A stretch of 64,000 bases of DNA from an uncultured Cellulophaga sp. (GCA_947491225.1 CANLIE010000013.1:1-64000), one strand, 5' to 3'. Positions 26,753-37,178 are shown, numbered from the stretch's first letter. The notes: a model not told the origin generated them from the sequence alone. Program-made: numbers and translations.

Positions 26753-28177
26753 ATGACGCAAAAAAACTACAAAGACGCAATTATAAATCCTGTTTTTTCA
26801 ATTATAGCAGAAGCTGCAACAGAACTTAATGTAGATTGTTATGTAATTGGGGGTTTTGTACGTGATTTTTTATTAAAAAGAGGAACTCCTACCGATATTG
26901 ATATTGTAGCTGTTGGTAGCGGTATAGAACTAGCACAAAAAGTAGCACAAAAGCTTCCAAACTTACCAAAAGTATTTGTTTTTAAAAACTTTGGAACTGC
27001 TATGCTTAAGTATGATGAAATGGAACTAGAATTTGTAGGAGCACGTAAAGAAAGTTACCACAGGGACAGTAGAAAACCTATTGTAGAAGATGGTTCTTTA
27101 GAGGACGATCAAAACAGGCGGGATTTTACCATAAATGCTATGGCAATCTCTTTAAATAAATCTAATTATGGTGAGTTATTAGATCCTTTTAATGGTATAA
27201 ATGATTTACAAAATAAAATTATTAAAACCCCATTAGAGCCAAGCATTACATATTCTGATGATCCTTTACGAATGATGAGAGCTATTCGTTTTGCAACACA
27301 ACTACAATTTAACATCAATGAAGATTCATTTTCATCAATTATAAAAAATAAAGACAGAATAAAGATTATTTCCAAAGAAAGGATAGTTGATGAATTGCAT
27401 AAAATAATTGCAAGTAAAAAACCCTCTATAGGTCTTGCTTTATTACACAAAGCTGAACTTCTTCCTTATATTTTACCCGAATTAAATGCTTTACAAGGTA
27501 TTGAAGAAATTGAAGGTCAAAAACACAAAGATAATTTCTGGCATACATTAGAAGTAGTGGACAACATCTCTATACATACTGAAAATTTATGGTTACGTTG
27601 GGCTGCCCTCTTGCATGACATTGGTAAAGCCCCGACCAAAAAATTTCATAAAAAAATTGGATGGACGTTTCATGGGCATGAATTTGTTGGCTCAAAAATG
27701 GTTTACAAACTATTTAAACGCTTACGAATGCCGTTAAATGACAAAATGAAATATGTACAAAAAATGGTATTGATGAGTTCTAGACCAATAGTTTTATCTG
27801 AAGATTTTGTGACAGACTCTGCCGTTCGTCGTTTAATATTTGATGCAGGTGAAAACATAGATGATTTAATGACACTGTGTGAAGCAGACATAACTACGAA
27901 AAACCCTATTAAACAAAGAAAGTATCACAATAATTTTAAGCTGGTACGTCAAAAAATAATAGAAGTAGAAGAAAGAGATCATATCCGTAACTTTCAGCCT
28001 CCTATAAGTGGAGAAGAAATTATGAAAATTTTCAATTTAAAACCTTCAAAAGAAATAGGCATTCTTAAAGAAGCCATAAAAGAAGCCATTTTAGAAGGTA
28101 CCATACCCAATGAGTATGATGCAGCTTATGATTTTATGCATCAAAAAGGAAAAGAAATGGGTTTAAAAAATAGCTAA
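26753..28177 (+). CDS. cca: CCA tRNA nucleotidyltransferase with HD domain
   Basis: A 474-residue class II nucleotidyltransferase that adds or repairs the CCA end of tRNAs. Seen: [25 protein letters not shown] (31-55; catalytic D48 and D50), [12 protein letters not shown] (motif B, about 124-135), [16 protein letters not shown] (motif C/D, about 165-180) and an HD domain with [14 protein letters not shown] near 285. The HD domain and length are standard for Bacteroidota CCA enzymes. It starts four bases after tsaC, so the two tRNA genes form a unit. Confidence 0.95.
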   Translation: MTQKNYKDAIINPVFSIIAEAATELNVDCYVIGGFVRDFLLKRGTPTDIDIVAVGSGIELAQKVAQKLPNLPKVFVFKNFGTAMLKYDEMELEFVGARKESYHRDSRKPIVEDGSLEDDQNRRDFTINAMAISLNKSNYGELLDPFNGINDLQNKIIKTPLEPSITYSDDPLRMMRAIRFATQLQFNINEDSFSSIIKNKDRIKIISKERIVDELHKIIASKKPSIGLALLHKAELLPYILPELNALQGIEEIEGQKHKDNFWHTLEVVDNISIHTENLWLRWAALLHDIGKAPTKKFHKKIGWTFHGHEFVGSKMVYKLFKRLRMPLNDKMKYVQKMVLMSSRPIVLSEDFVTDSAVRRLIFDAGENIDDLMTLCEADITTKNPIKQRKYHNNFKLVRQKIIEVEERDHIRNFQPPISGEEIMKIFNLKPSKEIGILKEAIKEAILEGTIPNEYDAAYDFMHQKGKEMGLKNS

Positions 28178-28238
28178 AGGTTTCTTTTTTTCTCAAAAAA
28201 AGAGCCCTGATTTGTTATATTATATAATACATTGATGG

Positions 28239-29264
28239 ATGCATAAAACATTTATAAAAACAGCTAAAATATCACTTATCCTTGTTTATCTAGTCATTAT
28301 TGCAGGAGCTGTGGTTAGAATGACAGGCAGTGGTATGGGCTGTCCAGATTGGCCAAAATGTTTTGGTCAATACATACCCCCTACCAATATATCTGAACTT
28401 CAATGGCAACCCAATACTACTTTTAAAAAAGGAGAAGTAATTATCATTGATAAAACACTACAAGTAGCAAACAAAGATTTAACCACAACAGTATCTTTTA
28501 ACAAAGGTAATTGGGATACTTACACAAAACATAATTACGCAATTTTTAATCCAGTACATACATGGATTGAATACATAAATCGTCTCTTTGGTGCTCTTGC
28601 TGGTTTGGCAACATTTATACTGGCTTTATTTTCCATAAAATATTGGAAAAAGAAAAAAATAGTAACGCTACTATCTTGGTTTATAGTTTTTGCAATGGGA
28701 TTTCAGGCTTGGCTTGGAGCCACAGTTGTTTACTCTGTATTAAACCCTATAAAAATAACCATACATATGGTTATGGCTTTGGCCATTGTTGCTATGCTGC
28801 TCTATCTCATTTTTATTGCGCAAAAACAAACAACCAAAATCATAAAAAGTAATACAACCTACTGGTTAATACTTTTTACATTATTGCTAACTCTTATACA
28901 AGTGGTTTTTGGAACACAAGTAAGACAAATAGTAGATGAGCAAATAAATTTAGTAGGAGAAACTTCAAAAAATTTGTGGTTAGAGAATGTAGGAACAACA
29001 TTTTACATTCACCGTTCATTTTCTATTTTAATTGTTATCTTAAATACTTATTTATTTTTCCATATTTCTAAATTAAAATTAGAATTATCAAAGATAAAAT
29101 GGGTTTTAGTACTTCTCTTTTTAGAGATAGCTACTGGTATTGCAATGAATTATTTAGATTTTCCGTTTGGAAGTCAATCGCTTCACATTGTTATTGCTTC
29201 AATTCTTTTTGGTGTTCAATTTTATATGGTTTTAGAAGTATTAAATACTTCTAAAAAGAATTAA
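28239..29264 (+). CDS. ctaA: Heme A synthase, COX15/CtaA family
   Basis: A 341-residue integral membrane protein that oxidises heme O to heme A for aa3-type cytochrome oxidase. Eight hydrophobic helices are readable. Diagnostic stretches: VVRMTGSGMGCPDWPKCFGQYIPP near residues 26-48, HTWIEYINRLFGALAGLA (heme-ligand His and E-x-x-N-R) near 107-124, KITIHMVMAL near 173, and FYIHRSFSILIV near 255. The pair of halves with conserved His residues is complete. It is a single gene; a short poly-T/poly-A hairpin-like run precedes it at 28182-28204. Confidence 0.95.
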   Translation: MHKTFIKTAKISLILVYLVIIAGAVVRMTGSGMGCPDWPKCFGQYIPPTNISELQWQPNTTFKKGEVIIIDKTLQVANKDLTTTVSFNKGNWDTYTKHNYAIFNPVHTWIEYINRLFGALAGLATFILALFSIKYWKKKKIVTLLSWFIVFAMGFQAWLGATVVYSVLNPIKITIHMVMALAIVAMLLYLIFIAQKQTTKIIKSNTTYWLILFTLLLTLIQVVFGTQVRQIVDEQINLVGETSKNLWLENVGTTFYIHRSFSILIVILNTYLFFHISKLKLELSKIKWVLVLLFLEIATGIAMNYLDFPFGSQSLHIVIASILFGVQFYMVLEVLNTSKKN

Positions 29265-29271
29265 ATCTTTG

Positions 29272-29279
29272 TAACTTTG
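29272..29279 (+). promoter_or_regulatory. -7 box before the pRiA4b ORF-3-like gene
   Basis: TAACTTTG, a full TAnnTTTG match, 24 bases before the ATG at 29304. It overlaps a possible TTG start at 29277, which argues that translation begins at the ATG. No -33 TTG at proper spacing is obvious. Confidence 0.45.
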
Positions 29280-29303
29280 CAAACCCGCAATATTAAAAAA
29301 GAA

Positions 29304-29801
29304 ATGGTTTATAAAATTAGAATTATCCTAGATGCAAAGGATGATGTTTTCCGAGATATTGAAATTGAAGACAATAATACCTTGGAAGATTTTCATAATA
29401 CAATAACACAAGCATTTGGCTTTTTAGGTAGTGAAATGGCTTCGTTTTACACTTGTGATGAAGACTGGAATCAAGACCAAGAAATTGCTCTTTTTGATAT
29501 GAGTGAAGACGGTTCTGATGTTAAATTAATGAACGAAGTATTTTTAGAAAATATACTTACAGAAAAAAATCCTAAACTAATTTATGTATATGATTTTTTA
29601 AATATGTGGACCTTCTTTGTAGAACTTGCGGATATTGTTGACAAAGAAGATGGATACTCTTACCCTAATGTATTGTTTAGTTATGGAGAATTACCAGAAA
29701 GTCCTCCGGATAAAAATTTTGAAGCCGGTGATACTTCTATGGATTTAAATGATTCCCTAGATAGTTATGATGATTTGGATTTTGATGAAAACTGGAACTA
29801 A
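29304..29801 (+). CDS. pRiA4b ORF-3-like family protein
   Basis: About 165 residues from ATG 29304. It matches the plasmid pRiA4b ORF-3-like (TnpR-passenger) fold: VYKIRIILDAKDDVFRDIEIED at the start, LEDFHNTITQAFGF, ASFYTCDEDWNQDQEI, then LIYVYDFLNMWTFFVELADI, the usual Y-D-F-x-x-x-W motif. The C-terminus is a long acidic tail (MDLNDSLDSYDDLDFDEN). The in-frame TTG nine codons upstream lies in a -7 promoter box and is not used here. Despite the family name this is not part of a mobile element; the domain is widespread in chromosomes and its function is unknown. Confidence 0.85.
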   Translation: MVYKIRIILDAKDDVFRDIEIEDNNTLEDFHNTITQAFGFLGSEMASFYTCDEDWNQDQEIALFDMSEDGSDVKLMNEVFLENILTEKNPKLIYVYDFLNMWTFFVELADIVDKEDGYSYPNVLFSYGELPESPPDKNFEAGDTSMDLNDSLDSYDDLDFDENWN

Positions 29802-29860
29802 TCTACAGTAACCCATTTTATCAACACAAGTATTTAGTTTTAACTTTTTAACTCAATTAA

Positions 29861-30919
29861 ATGATTAATTTATATTCAACTCAAATAGAAAGTATTTCCA
29901 TACATCGTGTAGGTAATAAAAATAAAGGAGAAGGCGCTTTTTTATCAAATCAATCATATACCTTAAATGATGAAACTACAGGTTTATTAAAAGAATATTT
30001 TTTTAAGCCATTTAGGGAGAAAGAAGAAAATTATTTTAAGTTTACCAATGAAGTTGACCTTGAGTTCAATGAAATTTATAGACAAGCAGTAGCAATTTTT
30101 GATGCTCCAGAAAGTTGTCATACAAATTCAAAGAAAATAGCGACACATTTATTTGAGCAATCCAATCATCCACACATAAAAAGTGGAGAACTCTATGTTA
30201 CCTATTTAGCAGATGTATTATTAGACAATAAAAAAACAGATGCAATTGGAATATTCAAAAGCGAGCTTAAACAAGATTTCCTTCAACTTAATGAAAATGG
30301 AGAAAATATAGATATTGACATTCTACAAGGTATAAACGTAAACAAATTAGATAAAGGATGTTTAATTTTTAACACTAATAAAGAAGAAGGTTATAAGGTT
30401 CTTTCTGTTGATAATAATCGTTATGATGCAAAATATTGGTTAGAAAACTTTTTAGGTGTTGATGCTTTAGCAGATGAAACTTTTTATACCAAAAACTACT
30501 TAAAATTCTGTCAAAACTTTGCTAAAGATGTTGTTTTACCTGCTGAGGATAAACAACAAGAAGTTCTTTTTATGAACAAGGCCGTAAATCATTTTGCAAA
30601 AAATGATGCTTTTGAAGAATCAGAATTTTTAAATAATGTAATTGAAAACCCGGCACTTATTCCTGAATTTAAACATTATAAAGCAGAAAAGGGTCCAAAG
30701 TATAGTGTAGAAGATGTATCTAATTTTAATATAGCTAATAAAGCGGTTTCTGATGCGCGTAAAAAAATAAAAAACGTGATTAATTTAGATACCAACATAC
30801 AAATAAAAATGGATTTTATAAACCCAGAATCAGCTGAAAAATTTGTTGAAAAAGGATGGGATGAAGAACGCCAAATGTATTATTATTTGGTATATTTTAA
30901 TAAAGAAAACAAAAGTTAA
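29861..30919 (+). CDS. Nucleoid-associated protein (NdpA/YejK-like)
   Basis: A 352-residue cytoplasmic protein of the 37-kDa nucleoid-associated family (PF04245). Seen: an N-terminal IESISIHRVGNKNKGEG, FKFTNEVDLEFNEIYRQAVAIF, then SGELYVTYLADVLLDNKKTDAIGIFKSE near 110-138, and a C-terminal helical part ending EKGWDEERQMYYYLVYFNKENK. E. coli YejK binds the nucleoid; the molecular role in Bacteroidota is not known. Normal length, single gene, preceded by AT-rich sequence. The 225 bases after it (30920-31144) hold only the inverted repeat at 31044-31125. Confidence 0.88.
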   Translation: MINLYSTQIESISIHRVGNKNKGEGAFLSNQSYTLNDETTGLLKEYFFKPFREKEENYFKFTNEVDLEFNEIYRQAVAIFDAPESCHTNSKKIATHLFEQSNHPHIKSGELYVTYLADVLLDNKKTDAIGIFKSELKQDFLQLNENGENIDIDILQGINVNKLDKGCLIFNTNKEEGYKVLSVDNNRYDAKYWLENFLGVDALADETFYTKNYLKFCQNFAKDVVLPAEDKQQEVLFMNKAVNHFAKNDAFEESEFLNNVIENPALIPEFKHYKAEKGPKYSVEDVSNFNIANKAVSDARKKIKNVINLDTNIQIKMDFINPESAEKFVEKGWDEERQMYYYLVYFNKENKS

Positions 30920-31043
30920 GTAAGAGTAATTTTTGTATCAACATATTTTAAGACGATACAATTGATTACAATTTCTTAGTTAAATTCAAACATTTTATTT
31001 TCAATATTTCTACTCACATAATTTTACCATTCTAGCAAAAAAA

Positions 31044-31125
31044 GACTGCTTAAAAGTCAAAGTTTTATCTTACTCACTACAAAATTAGTGACAGAATATC
31101 ACTTTTATAACTTTTAAAGACAGTC
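31044..31125 (-). repeat. Imperfect long-loop inverted repeat after NHL gene
   Basis: gactgcttaaaagt near 31044 pairs imperfectly with acttttaaagacagtc near 31110-31125. The same structure, in better form, follows the truncated NHL copy (37077-37147). On the minus strand it lies 20 bases beyond the stop codon of the NHL lipoprotein gene and may be its terminator or a duplicated flank. Confidence 0.5.
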
Positions 31126-31144
31126 CTAATTTACTTTAGCTATC

Positions 31145-32719
31145 TTATTCTTGTGTTATTTTACGTATTCTATTATTATTTTTATCAGTTACATATATGT
31201 TATTTTCAGCATCCACAGTTATGCCGCTTAAAATATTAAACTTTGCATCCATTCCCAAACCATTAGCAAAACCTTCTGTACTGCCTGCCAAAGTATTTAC
31301 CACTCCTTTTGGAGTTATCTTACGTATTCTATGATTATCAGTTACATACAAATTTCCTTGTTTATCTATTGCTATTTTGTTAAGGTTAGCAAATACTGCA
31401 TCAGCTCCAGTTTCATCTTTTAGTTCTGATAAAGTACTTACAACACCGCTTGGGGTAATTTTACGTATTTTATTATAATCTGTTACATACAGATTACCTT
31501 GAACATCTATGGCAATACTTTTTATATTATTAAACTTAGCATTAGCCCCTGTACCATCTTCAGTACCTGATGTACTACCCGCTAAGGTACTTACTTCACC
31601 ATTAGGTGTAATCTTACGTATTTTATAATTACCAGAATCTACTACATAGACATTGCCTTCGTTATCTACGACTATATCAGCAAGATTATTAAATTGTGCT
31701 GCTGTTCCCGTACCATTTGCAAAACCTTTCGTACTACCAGCTAAGGTACTCACTACTCCATTAGGTGTAACCTTACGTACTCTATGATTACCATAATCTG
31801 AAACATATATATTACCCTGTATATCAACGGCTACTTCGCTTGCACTAAAAAAACGTGCATTACTTCCAGTACCGTCTTCAGAACCTATTACATCTGGATT
31901 ACCTGCAAGGGTACTTACAACTCTATTAGACGTTATTTTACGTACTGTATGAGATGCTACACTTAAACTATACAATGTTCCTTCACTATTTACAGCCATT
32001 CCTTTAGGGTAAAAAAATGCAGCATTAGTTCCTATCCCATCAATATAATCTCTTGCTCCACTACCTGCAAACGTACTAACTTGTACATCACTAATAAGAT
32101 AGGTAAATTCTGGACCTATAAGGGTTTTACCATCATTAACTACCTTTACTTCTCCTGTAAAGGAACGTGCTGGTACTACTGCCGTAATTGCTGTGGCTGT
32201 AACAGACTTTACTTCTGCTGGCATATTATTAAAATAGACTTCTGTTGCTCCTTCTACCAAAAAATTGGTGCCACTTATTGTTACTATAGTTGTTTTTGGA
32301 CCGTTTGTTGGACTTATATTACTAATAACTGGTACTTCTGTAGTTACTATTACTGTATAGTTTACCTTACTATCATCTTCTGCTGTTACTGCATAAGTAA
32401 TTGGGGATGAAAAATCATTAGCACCAGTAGGGCTTACATTTGCTTTTTCTGATAAACCTATTGTTGGTATTAATGCAGTGACCACTGTATTTCTAGGTAA
32501 CGTAGCTGTAATAGTTTTAGCTTCTTCATCTATTACAGCAGTAATATCTTCTGACAAAAACGTATTATCTGTTTTTGAAAAAATAAAGCTTGTTATTTTT
32601 TTCTCACTACTCAATACATCCCCATTGTCATCACTGGAACAATTAGTCATAACAAACACTAGTATAAACAAAAATCCCGTTCTTAATGTTGTTTTTAATA
32701 ATCTTTTTTGTAATTGCAT
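31145..32719 (-). CDS. IPT/TIG and NHL-repeat lipoprotein
   Basis: A 524-residue surface-type lipoprotein (signal ending VMTNC, lipidated C27, then SSDDNGD). Order: a DUF5018-like beta domain (about 40-125, KKITSFIFSK ... YTVIVT), one IPT/TIG Ig-like domain (130-210, ISPTNGPKTTIVTISGTNF), then six NHL-type propeller repeats of about 50 residues (pattern GVVSTLAGSTxGxxDGTGxxAxFNxxxxIAVDxQGNLYVTDxxNxRIRKITP). One repeat (about 405-440, SELKDETGADAVFANL) lacks the usual AGS. Such proteins bind ligands through the beta-propeller; the target is unknown. A 5'-truncated copy lies at 37179-37625. Confidence 0.9.
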   Translation of the reverse strand: MQLQKRLLKTTLRTGFLFILVFVMTNCSSDDNGDVLSSEKKITSFIFSKTDNTFLSEDITAVIDEEAKTITATLPRNTVVTALIPTIGLSEKANVSPTGANDFSSPITYAVTAEDDSKVNYTVIVTTEVPVISNISPTNGPKTTIVTISGTNFLVEGATEVYFNNMPAEVKSVTATAITAVVPARSFTGEVKVVNDGKTLIGPEFTYLISDVQVSTFAGSGARDYIDGIGTNAAFFYPKGMAVNSEGTLYSLSVASHTVRKITSNRVVSTLAGNPDVIGSEDGTGSNARFFSASEVAVDIQGNIYVSDYGNHRVRKVTPNGVVSTLAGSTKGFANGTGTAAQFNNLADIVVDNEGNVYVVDSGNYKIRKITPNGEVSTLAGSTSGTEDGTGANAKFNNIKSIAIDVQGNLYVTDYNKIRKITPSGVVSTLSELKDETGADAVFANLNKIAIDKQGNLYVTDNHRIRKITPKGVVNTLAGSTEGFANGLGMDAKFNILSGITVDAENNIYVTDKNNNRIRKITQE

Positions 32720-32942
32720 AAAACCTATTTTAATAATTAATTTAAATATACGTCGTAAACTACTTTTTAGTTTTCCTCTAATTTCTTCTAAAAAAATAGA
32801 ATATCCTTAACATTGAACGTGTTAAAAAGAGTTTTTTAATGTGTTAAATTATTATCAACATATTAATATTATTCATTTGAACTATTAGTAAATAACAGTT
32901 ATAAATAGCTAAATATTTTTTCTATAAAAAACTATAAAACGT

Positions 32943-35066
32943 TTACTTTTTTGAATTTATTTTTTCTCCTTTATGATTATATTTCCCTTTTTTATAAGTA
33001 TAATATTCTCCTTCTTTTGCATCATGTTTAGCAGAATAACTATAAACATTATCAGGAAAAATGAAGATAATCTTATTCTCTTCGTTAATTAACACTGTTT
33101 TTCCTAAGCCTTTATCATCTACATAACTAACCATAGAAGAACCACCAATAAAATGGTTCGCTTCTTTATATAGCATAGGAATTACCAATGTCCCTTTTGT
33201 ATTTATAAAACCATACTTACCTGTTGCTTTATCTTTAACGATGGCTAACCCATTAGAAAATGATTTTACATCTCTGTAAGGTGTTAAATCAATATTTTCT
33301 TCTTGTCCTTTTCTATTAATGAATAAATAATTATGATCTTTTTTAGCACGATCGATTTTCTTATCTACAAGTAATAAATTGTCTTTGCCAAAACTATGAT
33401 TATCAGGGAAATTACTGTAAGGTAATTTATTGGTTTTTATTCCGTTTTTATCATATATGTCAAAATATCTATAATAGTACTCTTTTTTACCTTCATGAAA
33501 TGTGGTGGTATACCCAATTCCCTTAGGCTTTTCTAGTATCTTTTTTAAGTAACTAACAAGTATTAAATCACCATCAAGGATAACTTGTTGAAAATTACCT
33601 TTTATTATTTTTTTGTGATCCGAAAAACGAAATATTTCATAAAAATGGGTATGGCCATCTATATAAACATTTGAGGCATAAAAATTAGCGTTTGCATCTA
33701 TGCCTCTCTTAGCAGGAGTTAGAATTATTTTTGATGTTTTTAAATCTACCAATCCTTTTTCCATATTATGATATGGATTTGCGCAAATTTCAAGATATTG
33801 ATCATTGTAAATCTTTTTCGACATTACATAGTACGGTACAGGAAATAGTGTTTTTTTCTCTTTATCTAAAAAGTGTAATTTTCTCTTATCTCCAATAGTA
33901 ACATTGTAATAATTGTCAATAATACTTTTGGTAATACGAGGATAGTTTGGAGGCACAACCCAGTTGCCATCTTTATTTACAAATCCATATTTGTCATTTT
34001 TAATCGCAATTTCTACTCCATTTATATATTCACTGGAATTGGTAATATAAAAAGTTTTCTTTTTGTTAGCAATAATTGGGCTAAAATAAATATGGACTTT
34101 TTCTATTTCACCAGCATAAGTGTTAAAGTATGTAACTACTGGTGTTTTGTTTTCAATTATTTTTTCATGAGGTTGGTTCGTGTACATATACGCTGCCAAA
34201 TCTTTCTTGCTAGCTATCTTTTTTGACTCAATTTTTTGAATCACTGTACTTATAAACAAACTCATTTCTTTTAAATATTCTTCTTGAGGTTTAATAGTAG
34301 ACTGAGATTTAAAGTTACTTTTTTTCCATAAAGCTTTACCAGAAGCATCAACAGCCTCTATGTATAAAATAGTATTAGATACTAACGAGTCTATTTCAAT
34401 TTCAACCTCATTCTTTTTTATAAAGGATAGTTTTATTTTATCATCTTTTGATTTCCAATTTTTATTACTTAGTGATACCTTGTTATAGTTCTTTACATAT
34501 TGATATTCGAATGTTACTAGAGCACTATCAACTTTTCTTAAATTATGAGTAAAAAAATATGCTTCTTTAGAATTAACATCCTGCTCTTTACCATCAAAAA
34601 AGCATAACTTATTTATCATAAACTTTGTATCACTAAGCTCAATATTTTCATAAGGTTTAGGATAATATTTTAATTCATAGGGAAACCGAAAAGATATTAC
34701 GGAAGTATCATTTATTATTTCTTGATACAATCGAATATCTTTTTTTGAATCTTCAAAATTATTAAAAACAGAATCTCCTTTTATTATTGAGAAGTTAGAA
34801 ATGTGTTTTGTTTCAACACCAGTAGCTGGTCCTCCAGAAATTCTTAAAGAAGAAAGCGTTTGCATTTCTTGAAGTTTACTTTTAAACTCTATTAGTTCTT
34901 CTTTTATTTCTGATAAGTTTTTATTTGTGAATGAATTTTCAATAGCTTCCTTACTTCTTTCTTGAGCTACTAAATCAGTTTTTAGAATAGTATTGAAAAT
35001 AATAATACAGTATAAAAAATATTTCATTTTATATCTAATGCAGAAAAATTGTTTTAAATAGGTCAT
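32943..35066 (-). CDS. WG-repeat exported protein
   Basis: A 707-residue protein of unknown function. An N-terminal hydrophobic segment after a short basic lead (about 14-33, ending DLVAQ) suggests export; the first Met may instead be M14 (MKYFLYC). The C-terminal half contains WG-type beta repeats: KYGFVNKDGNWVVPPNYPRIT (about 358-377) and KYGFINTKGTLVIPMLYKEA (about 630-650), with degenerate ones between. The N-terminal half has a short coiled coil (LSEIKEELIEFKSKLQEMQ) and beta-rich sequence. WG proteins are common envelope proteins in Bacteroidota. It lies between two lipoprotein genes on the same strand. Confidence 0.8.
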   Translation of the reverse strand: MTYLKQFFCIRYKMKYFLYCIIIFNTILKTDLVAQERSKEAIENSFTNKNLSEIKEELIEFKSKLQEMQTLSSLRISGGPATGVETKHISNFSIIKGDSVFNNFEDSKKDIRLYQEIINDTSVISFRFPYELKYYPKPYENIELSDTKFMINKLCFFDGKEQDVNSKEAYFFTHNLRKVDSALVTFEYQYVKNYNKVSLSNKNWKSKDDKIKLSFIKKNEVEIEIDSLVSNTILYIEAVDASGKALWKKSNFKSQSTIKPQEEYLKEMSLFISTVIQKIESKKIASKKDLAAYMYTNQPHEKIIENKTPVVTYFNTYAGEIEKVHIYFSPIIANKKKTFYITNSSEYINGVEIAIKNDKYGFVNKDGNWVVPPNYPRITKSIIDNYYNVTIGDKRKLHFLDKEKKTLFPVPYYVMSKKIYNDQYLEICANPYHNMEKGLVDLKTSKIILTPAKRGIDANANFYASNVYIDGHTHFYEIFRFSDHKKIIKGNFQQVILDGDLILVSYLKKILEKPKGIGYTTTFHEGKKEYYYRYFDIYDKNGIKTNKLPYSNFPDNHSFGKDNLLLVDKKIDRAKKDHNYLFINRKGQEENIDLTPYRDVKSFSNGLAIVKDKATGKYGFINTKGTLVIPMLYKEANHFIGGSSMVSYVDDKGLGKTVLINEENKIIFIFPDNVYSYSAKHDAKEGEYYTYKKGKYNHKGEKINSKK

Positions 35067-35134
35067 TACATTATTAGTTTCATAGTGTTTAGTATAAGTA
35101 AGTTTTTTGTTTGTGACAAACTAACTAAGTTTAC

Positions 35135-37003
35135 TTAATCTACTACTACATTGCCTTCTTCAATAATATTAGTAGAATTTATTTTTTCAATACTAGTATT
35201 CATCTTACTGTTTTTAATGGTAAGATTTTTAGAGTCTTTTATGTGTACTTTAAAATTTTTAGAACTAGTATAAAATTCACAATTATCAAATGTTAATAGA
35301 TTTGTTTCCCCTTTAATAGTACTATTAATACCTCTTAAGTTTAATGGTCTATTGGTTACTTTAATGTATTCTTTTTCTATATTAACATTTTCAACTATCG
35401 AATTAGGAAAAGCATTTATACCATAACTTACCTTGAGATCACTTACATATTCATTTTCATAAACATTACTATTACTTACATCTCCTAAACTTAATCCTGT
35501 AACACAATTAATTGTTTTATTCTTATATATTGCATTATTAGTACCGCCTAAAGTGATTCCATTTCTATAGCCCGTAATGGTGTTTTCTGTAATGGTAAAA
35601 TGATGATTAAGTTCATTTCCTCCTCTTGTATAGGAATTTACATTTATTCCAAAAGTTATATTTGGGTCACGAGCTTCGAAAGTGTTTTTTTGTATTAAAA
35701 CAGTGTTAGATGCAAAAGTACCTACCCATTTGTCAAAATAATTTTCTAAAATATCAACATTACTAGCAGTATAAACAACTATATCCCCTGCTTCATTACC
35801 TTTAAACTTACTTCTTTTTATCGTAATATTCTCTATTTTATTAATTTCATTGATTGTTCCATTGTCATTAACATATCGTAAGGCTTCAAGATCAATTCCG
35901 TATCTTGGAGCAGTGCCAGAGCTACTGAAAATTTTGCTTCCATTGGCATCGTAGACTTGTTCTCCTTTACCTGTATCTGTAACTTCACAATTATCTATAA
36001 TAACTCCATTTGCATCTATAACAGAAATTCCATTACGTCTTGATTCTATTATTCGAGAATTCTTAATAGTTATTTTTTCACTAGTTCTGTTTCCGTTAAC
36101 TAATAATCCATCAGGAGTTCTTATCGTTTTAGAATGGATAATAATACCATCTCCAGATGCATTTTTTATAGTTACATTATCTACAGTGCTATTATGGGTA
36201 CCAATAATCCATATTAAAAAACCATAACCATGATCATCTCTTTTAACTCCTGCAATATCATTTATAGGACTATAGTTATGCTCCCAACGATCACCAATTA
36301 AGTTACCCCCACTTATCGTACTATTATCAGTTACATAAGTTGTTAATAAAGAATAAGAAGGAAAATGAGTGGGCTGCACTCTTAAAAAAGTGTCATCATT
36401 CATTTTAAAATGAAAATCTGAAGGGATTCTAATGGATCTTTCTGAATGGTATACTCTGTTTATTTTATTGGCTTCTACATTAAAATAAGCATCTATTTTA
36501 CCTAACTCAAAAACAGTCCCTTCCAATCGTTTAACCATTTCAATTGACTTATTAATGTTTTTTCTATTTGTTAAAGAAATTTCTTTTGTGGTCTTGCCTT
36601 CTACAACATCCCATCTAACTGTATAAAACTTAAATGTAGAACTCTTTAGTTTTACAGCTCCTTCTATCTCTAGTTTTGAATTTAAAAGCCGTCCATCTAT
36701 AGTATTATTATCACCCGTAAATACTAATTTACCATTAACTATATCTCCTTTGCCAAAATCTAACTTTACACTTTCTGGTAAGGTGATGGTTTCTCCTTTA
36801 AGATCCCATACACAATCTATTACTTTTGTGGAATTAGCCGTTATTGTAGATAGATCAAAATTACAAGGTGTGCTTATTGTATTTTCTGGATTTTCTGAAT
36901 CTACTAAATTAGGAAAGTCATCATTATCATTACAGGAAATAAAAAATACAATACTAAATAATGAGCAAAGTAAGCTGCTTGTTAAAACTTTATACGTTTT
37001 CAT
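35135..37003 (-). CDS. Right-handed beta-helix lipoprotein
   Basis: A 622-residue lipoprotein (signal ending FFISC, lipidated C24, then NDNDDFP). After an N-terminal domain with FDLSTITANSTKVIDC, most of the protein is a parallel beta-helix: repeated turns of about 20-24 residues with N/I ladders, e.g. STVDNVTIKNASGDGIIIHS, ITIKNSRIIESRRNGISVI and NNAIYKNKTINCVTGLSLGDVSNSNVY (across about 265-510). This is the fold of pectate lyases, alginate epimerases and phage-tail glycosidases, but I see no catalytic motif that would pick one. A carbohydrate-active or adhesive surface role is likely. It sits between the WG protein and the NHL fragment. Confidence 0.85.
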   Translation of the reverse strand: MKTYKVLTSSLLCSLFSIVFFISCNDNDDFPNLVDSENPENTISTPCNFDLSTITANSTKVIDCVWDLKGETITLPESVKLDFGKGDIVNGKLVFTGDNNTIDGRLLNSKLEIEGAVKLKSSTFKFYTVRWDVVEGKTTKEISLTNRKNINKSIEMVKRLEGTVFELGKIDAYFNVEANKINRVYHSERSIRIPSDFHFKMNDDTFLRVQPTHFPSYSLLTTYVTDNSTISGGNLIGDRWEHNYSPINDIAGVKRDDHGYGFLIWIIGTHNSTVDNVTIKNASGDGIIIHSKTIRTPDGLLVNGNRTSEKITIKNSRIIESRRNGISVIDANGVIIDNCEVTDTGKGEQVYDANGSKIFSSSGTAPRYGIDLEALRYVNDNGTINEINKIENITIKRSKFKGNEAGDIVVYTASNVDILENYFDKWVGTFASNTVLIQKNTFEARDPNITFGINVNSYTRGGNELNHHFTITENTITGYRNGITLGGTNNAIYKNKTINCVTGLSLGDVSNSNVYENEYVSDLKVSYGINAFPNSIVENVNIEKEYIKVTNRPLNLRGINSTIKGETNLLTFDNCEFYTSSKNFKVHIKDSKNLTIKNSKMNTSIEKINSTNIIEEGNVVVD

Positions 37004-37076
37004 AATAATAAGATTTTAAGGGTGTTTTTACTGTTTTATATAAAAGGGTCAAACATATTAATCTGGTCTATGTAAA

Positions 37077-37147
37077 ACTGTCTTAAAAGTTAACGTTTCA
37101 TCTTACTCAATTGAAAATCAGAGTTCTTTTATAACTTTTAAGACAGT
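37077..37147 (-). repeat. 15-base inverted repeat after NHL fragment
   Basis: actgtcttaaaagtt (37077-37091) and aacttttaagacagt (37133-37147) are perfect complements separated by 41 bases. The equivalent region after the full NHL gene (31044-31125) is homologous. It could terminate minus-strand transcription or mark the end of a duplicated segment. Confidence 0.6.
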
Positions 37148-37178
37148 CCCTAATCTATTGTTAATTATCTATCTAATT

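Noticed and set aside
29304-29801. pRiA4b ORF-3/TnpR-passenger gene as evidence of a transposon
   Set aside because: No transposase, terminal inverted repeats or target duplications nearby; the family is common in ordinary chromosomes.
30920-31144. Possible RNA gene or CRISPR-like repeat between the nucleoid protein and NHL genes
   Set aside because: Only one imperfect inverted repeat, explained by homology with the 37.1 kb region; no regular repeat spacing and no tRNA-like cloverleaf.
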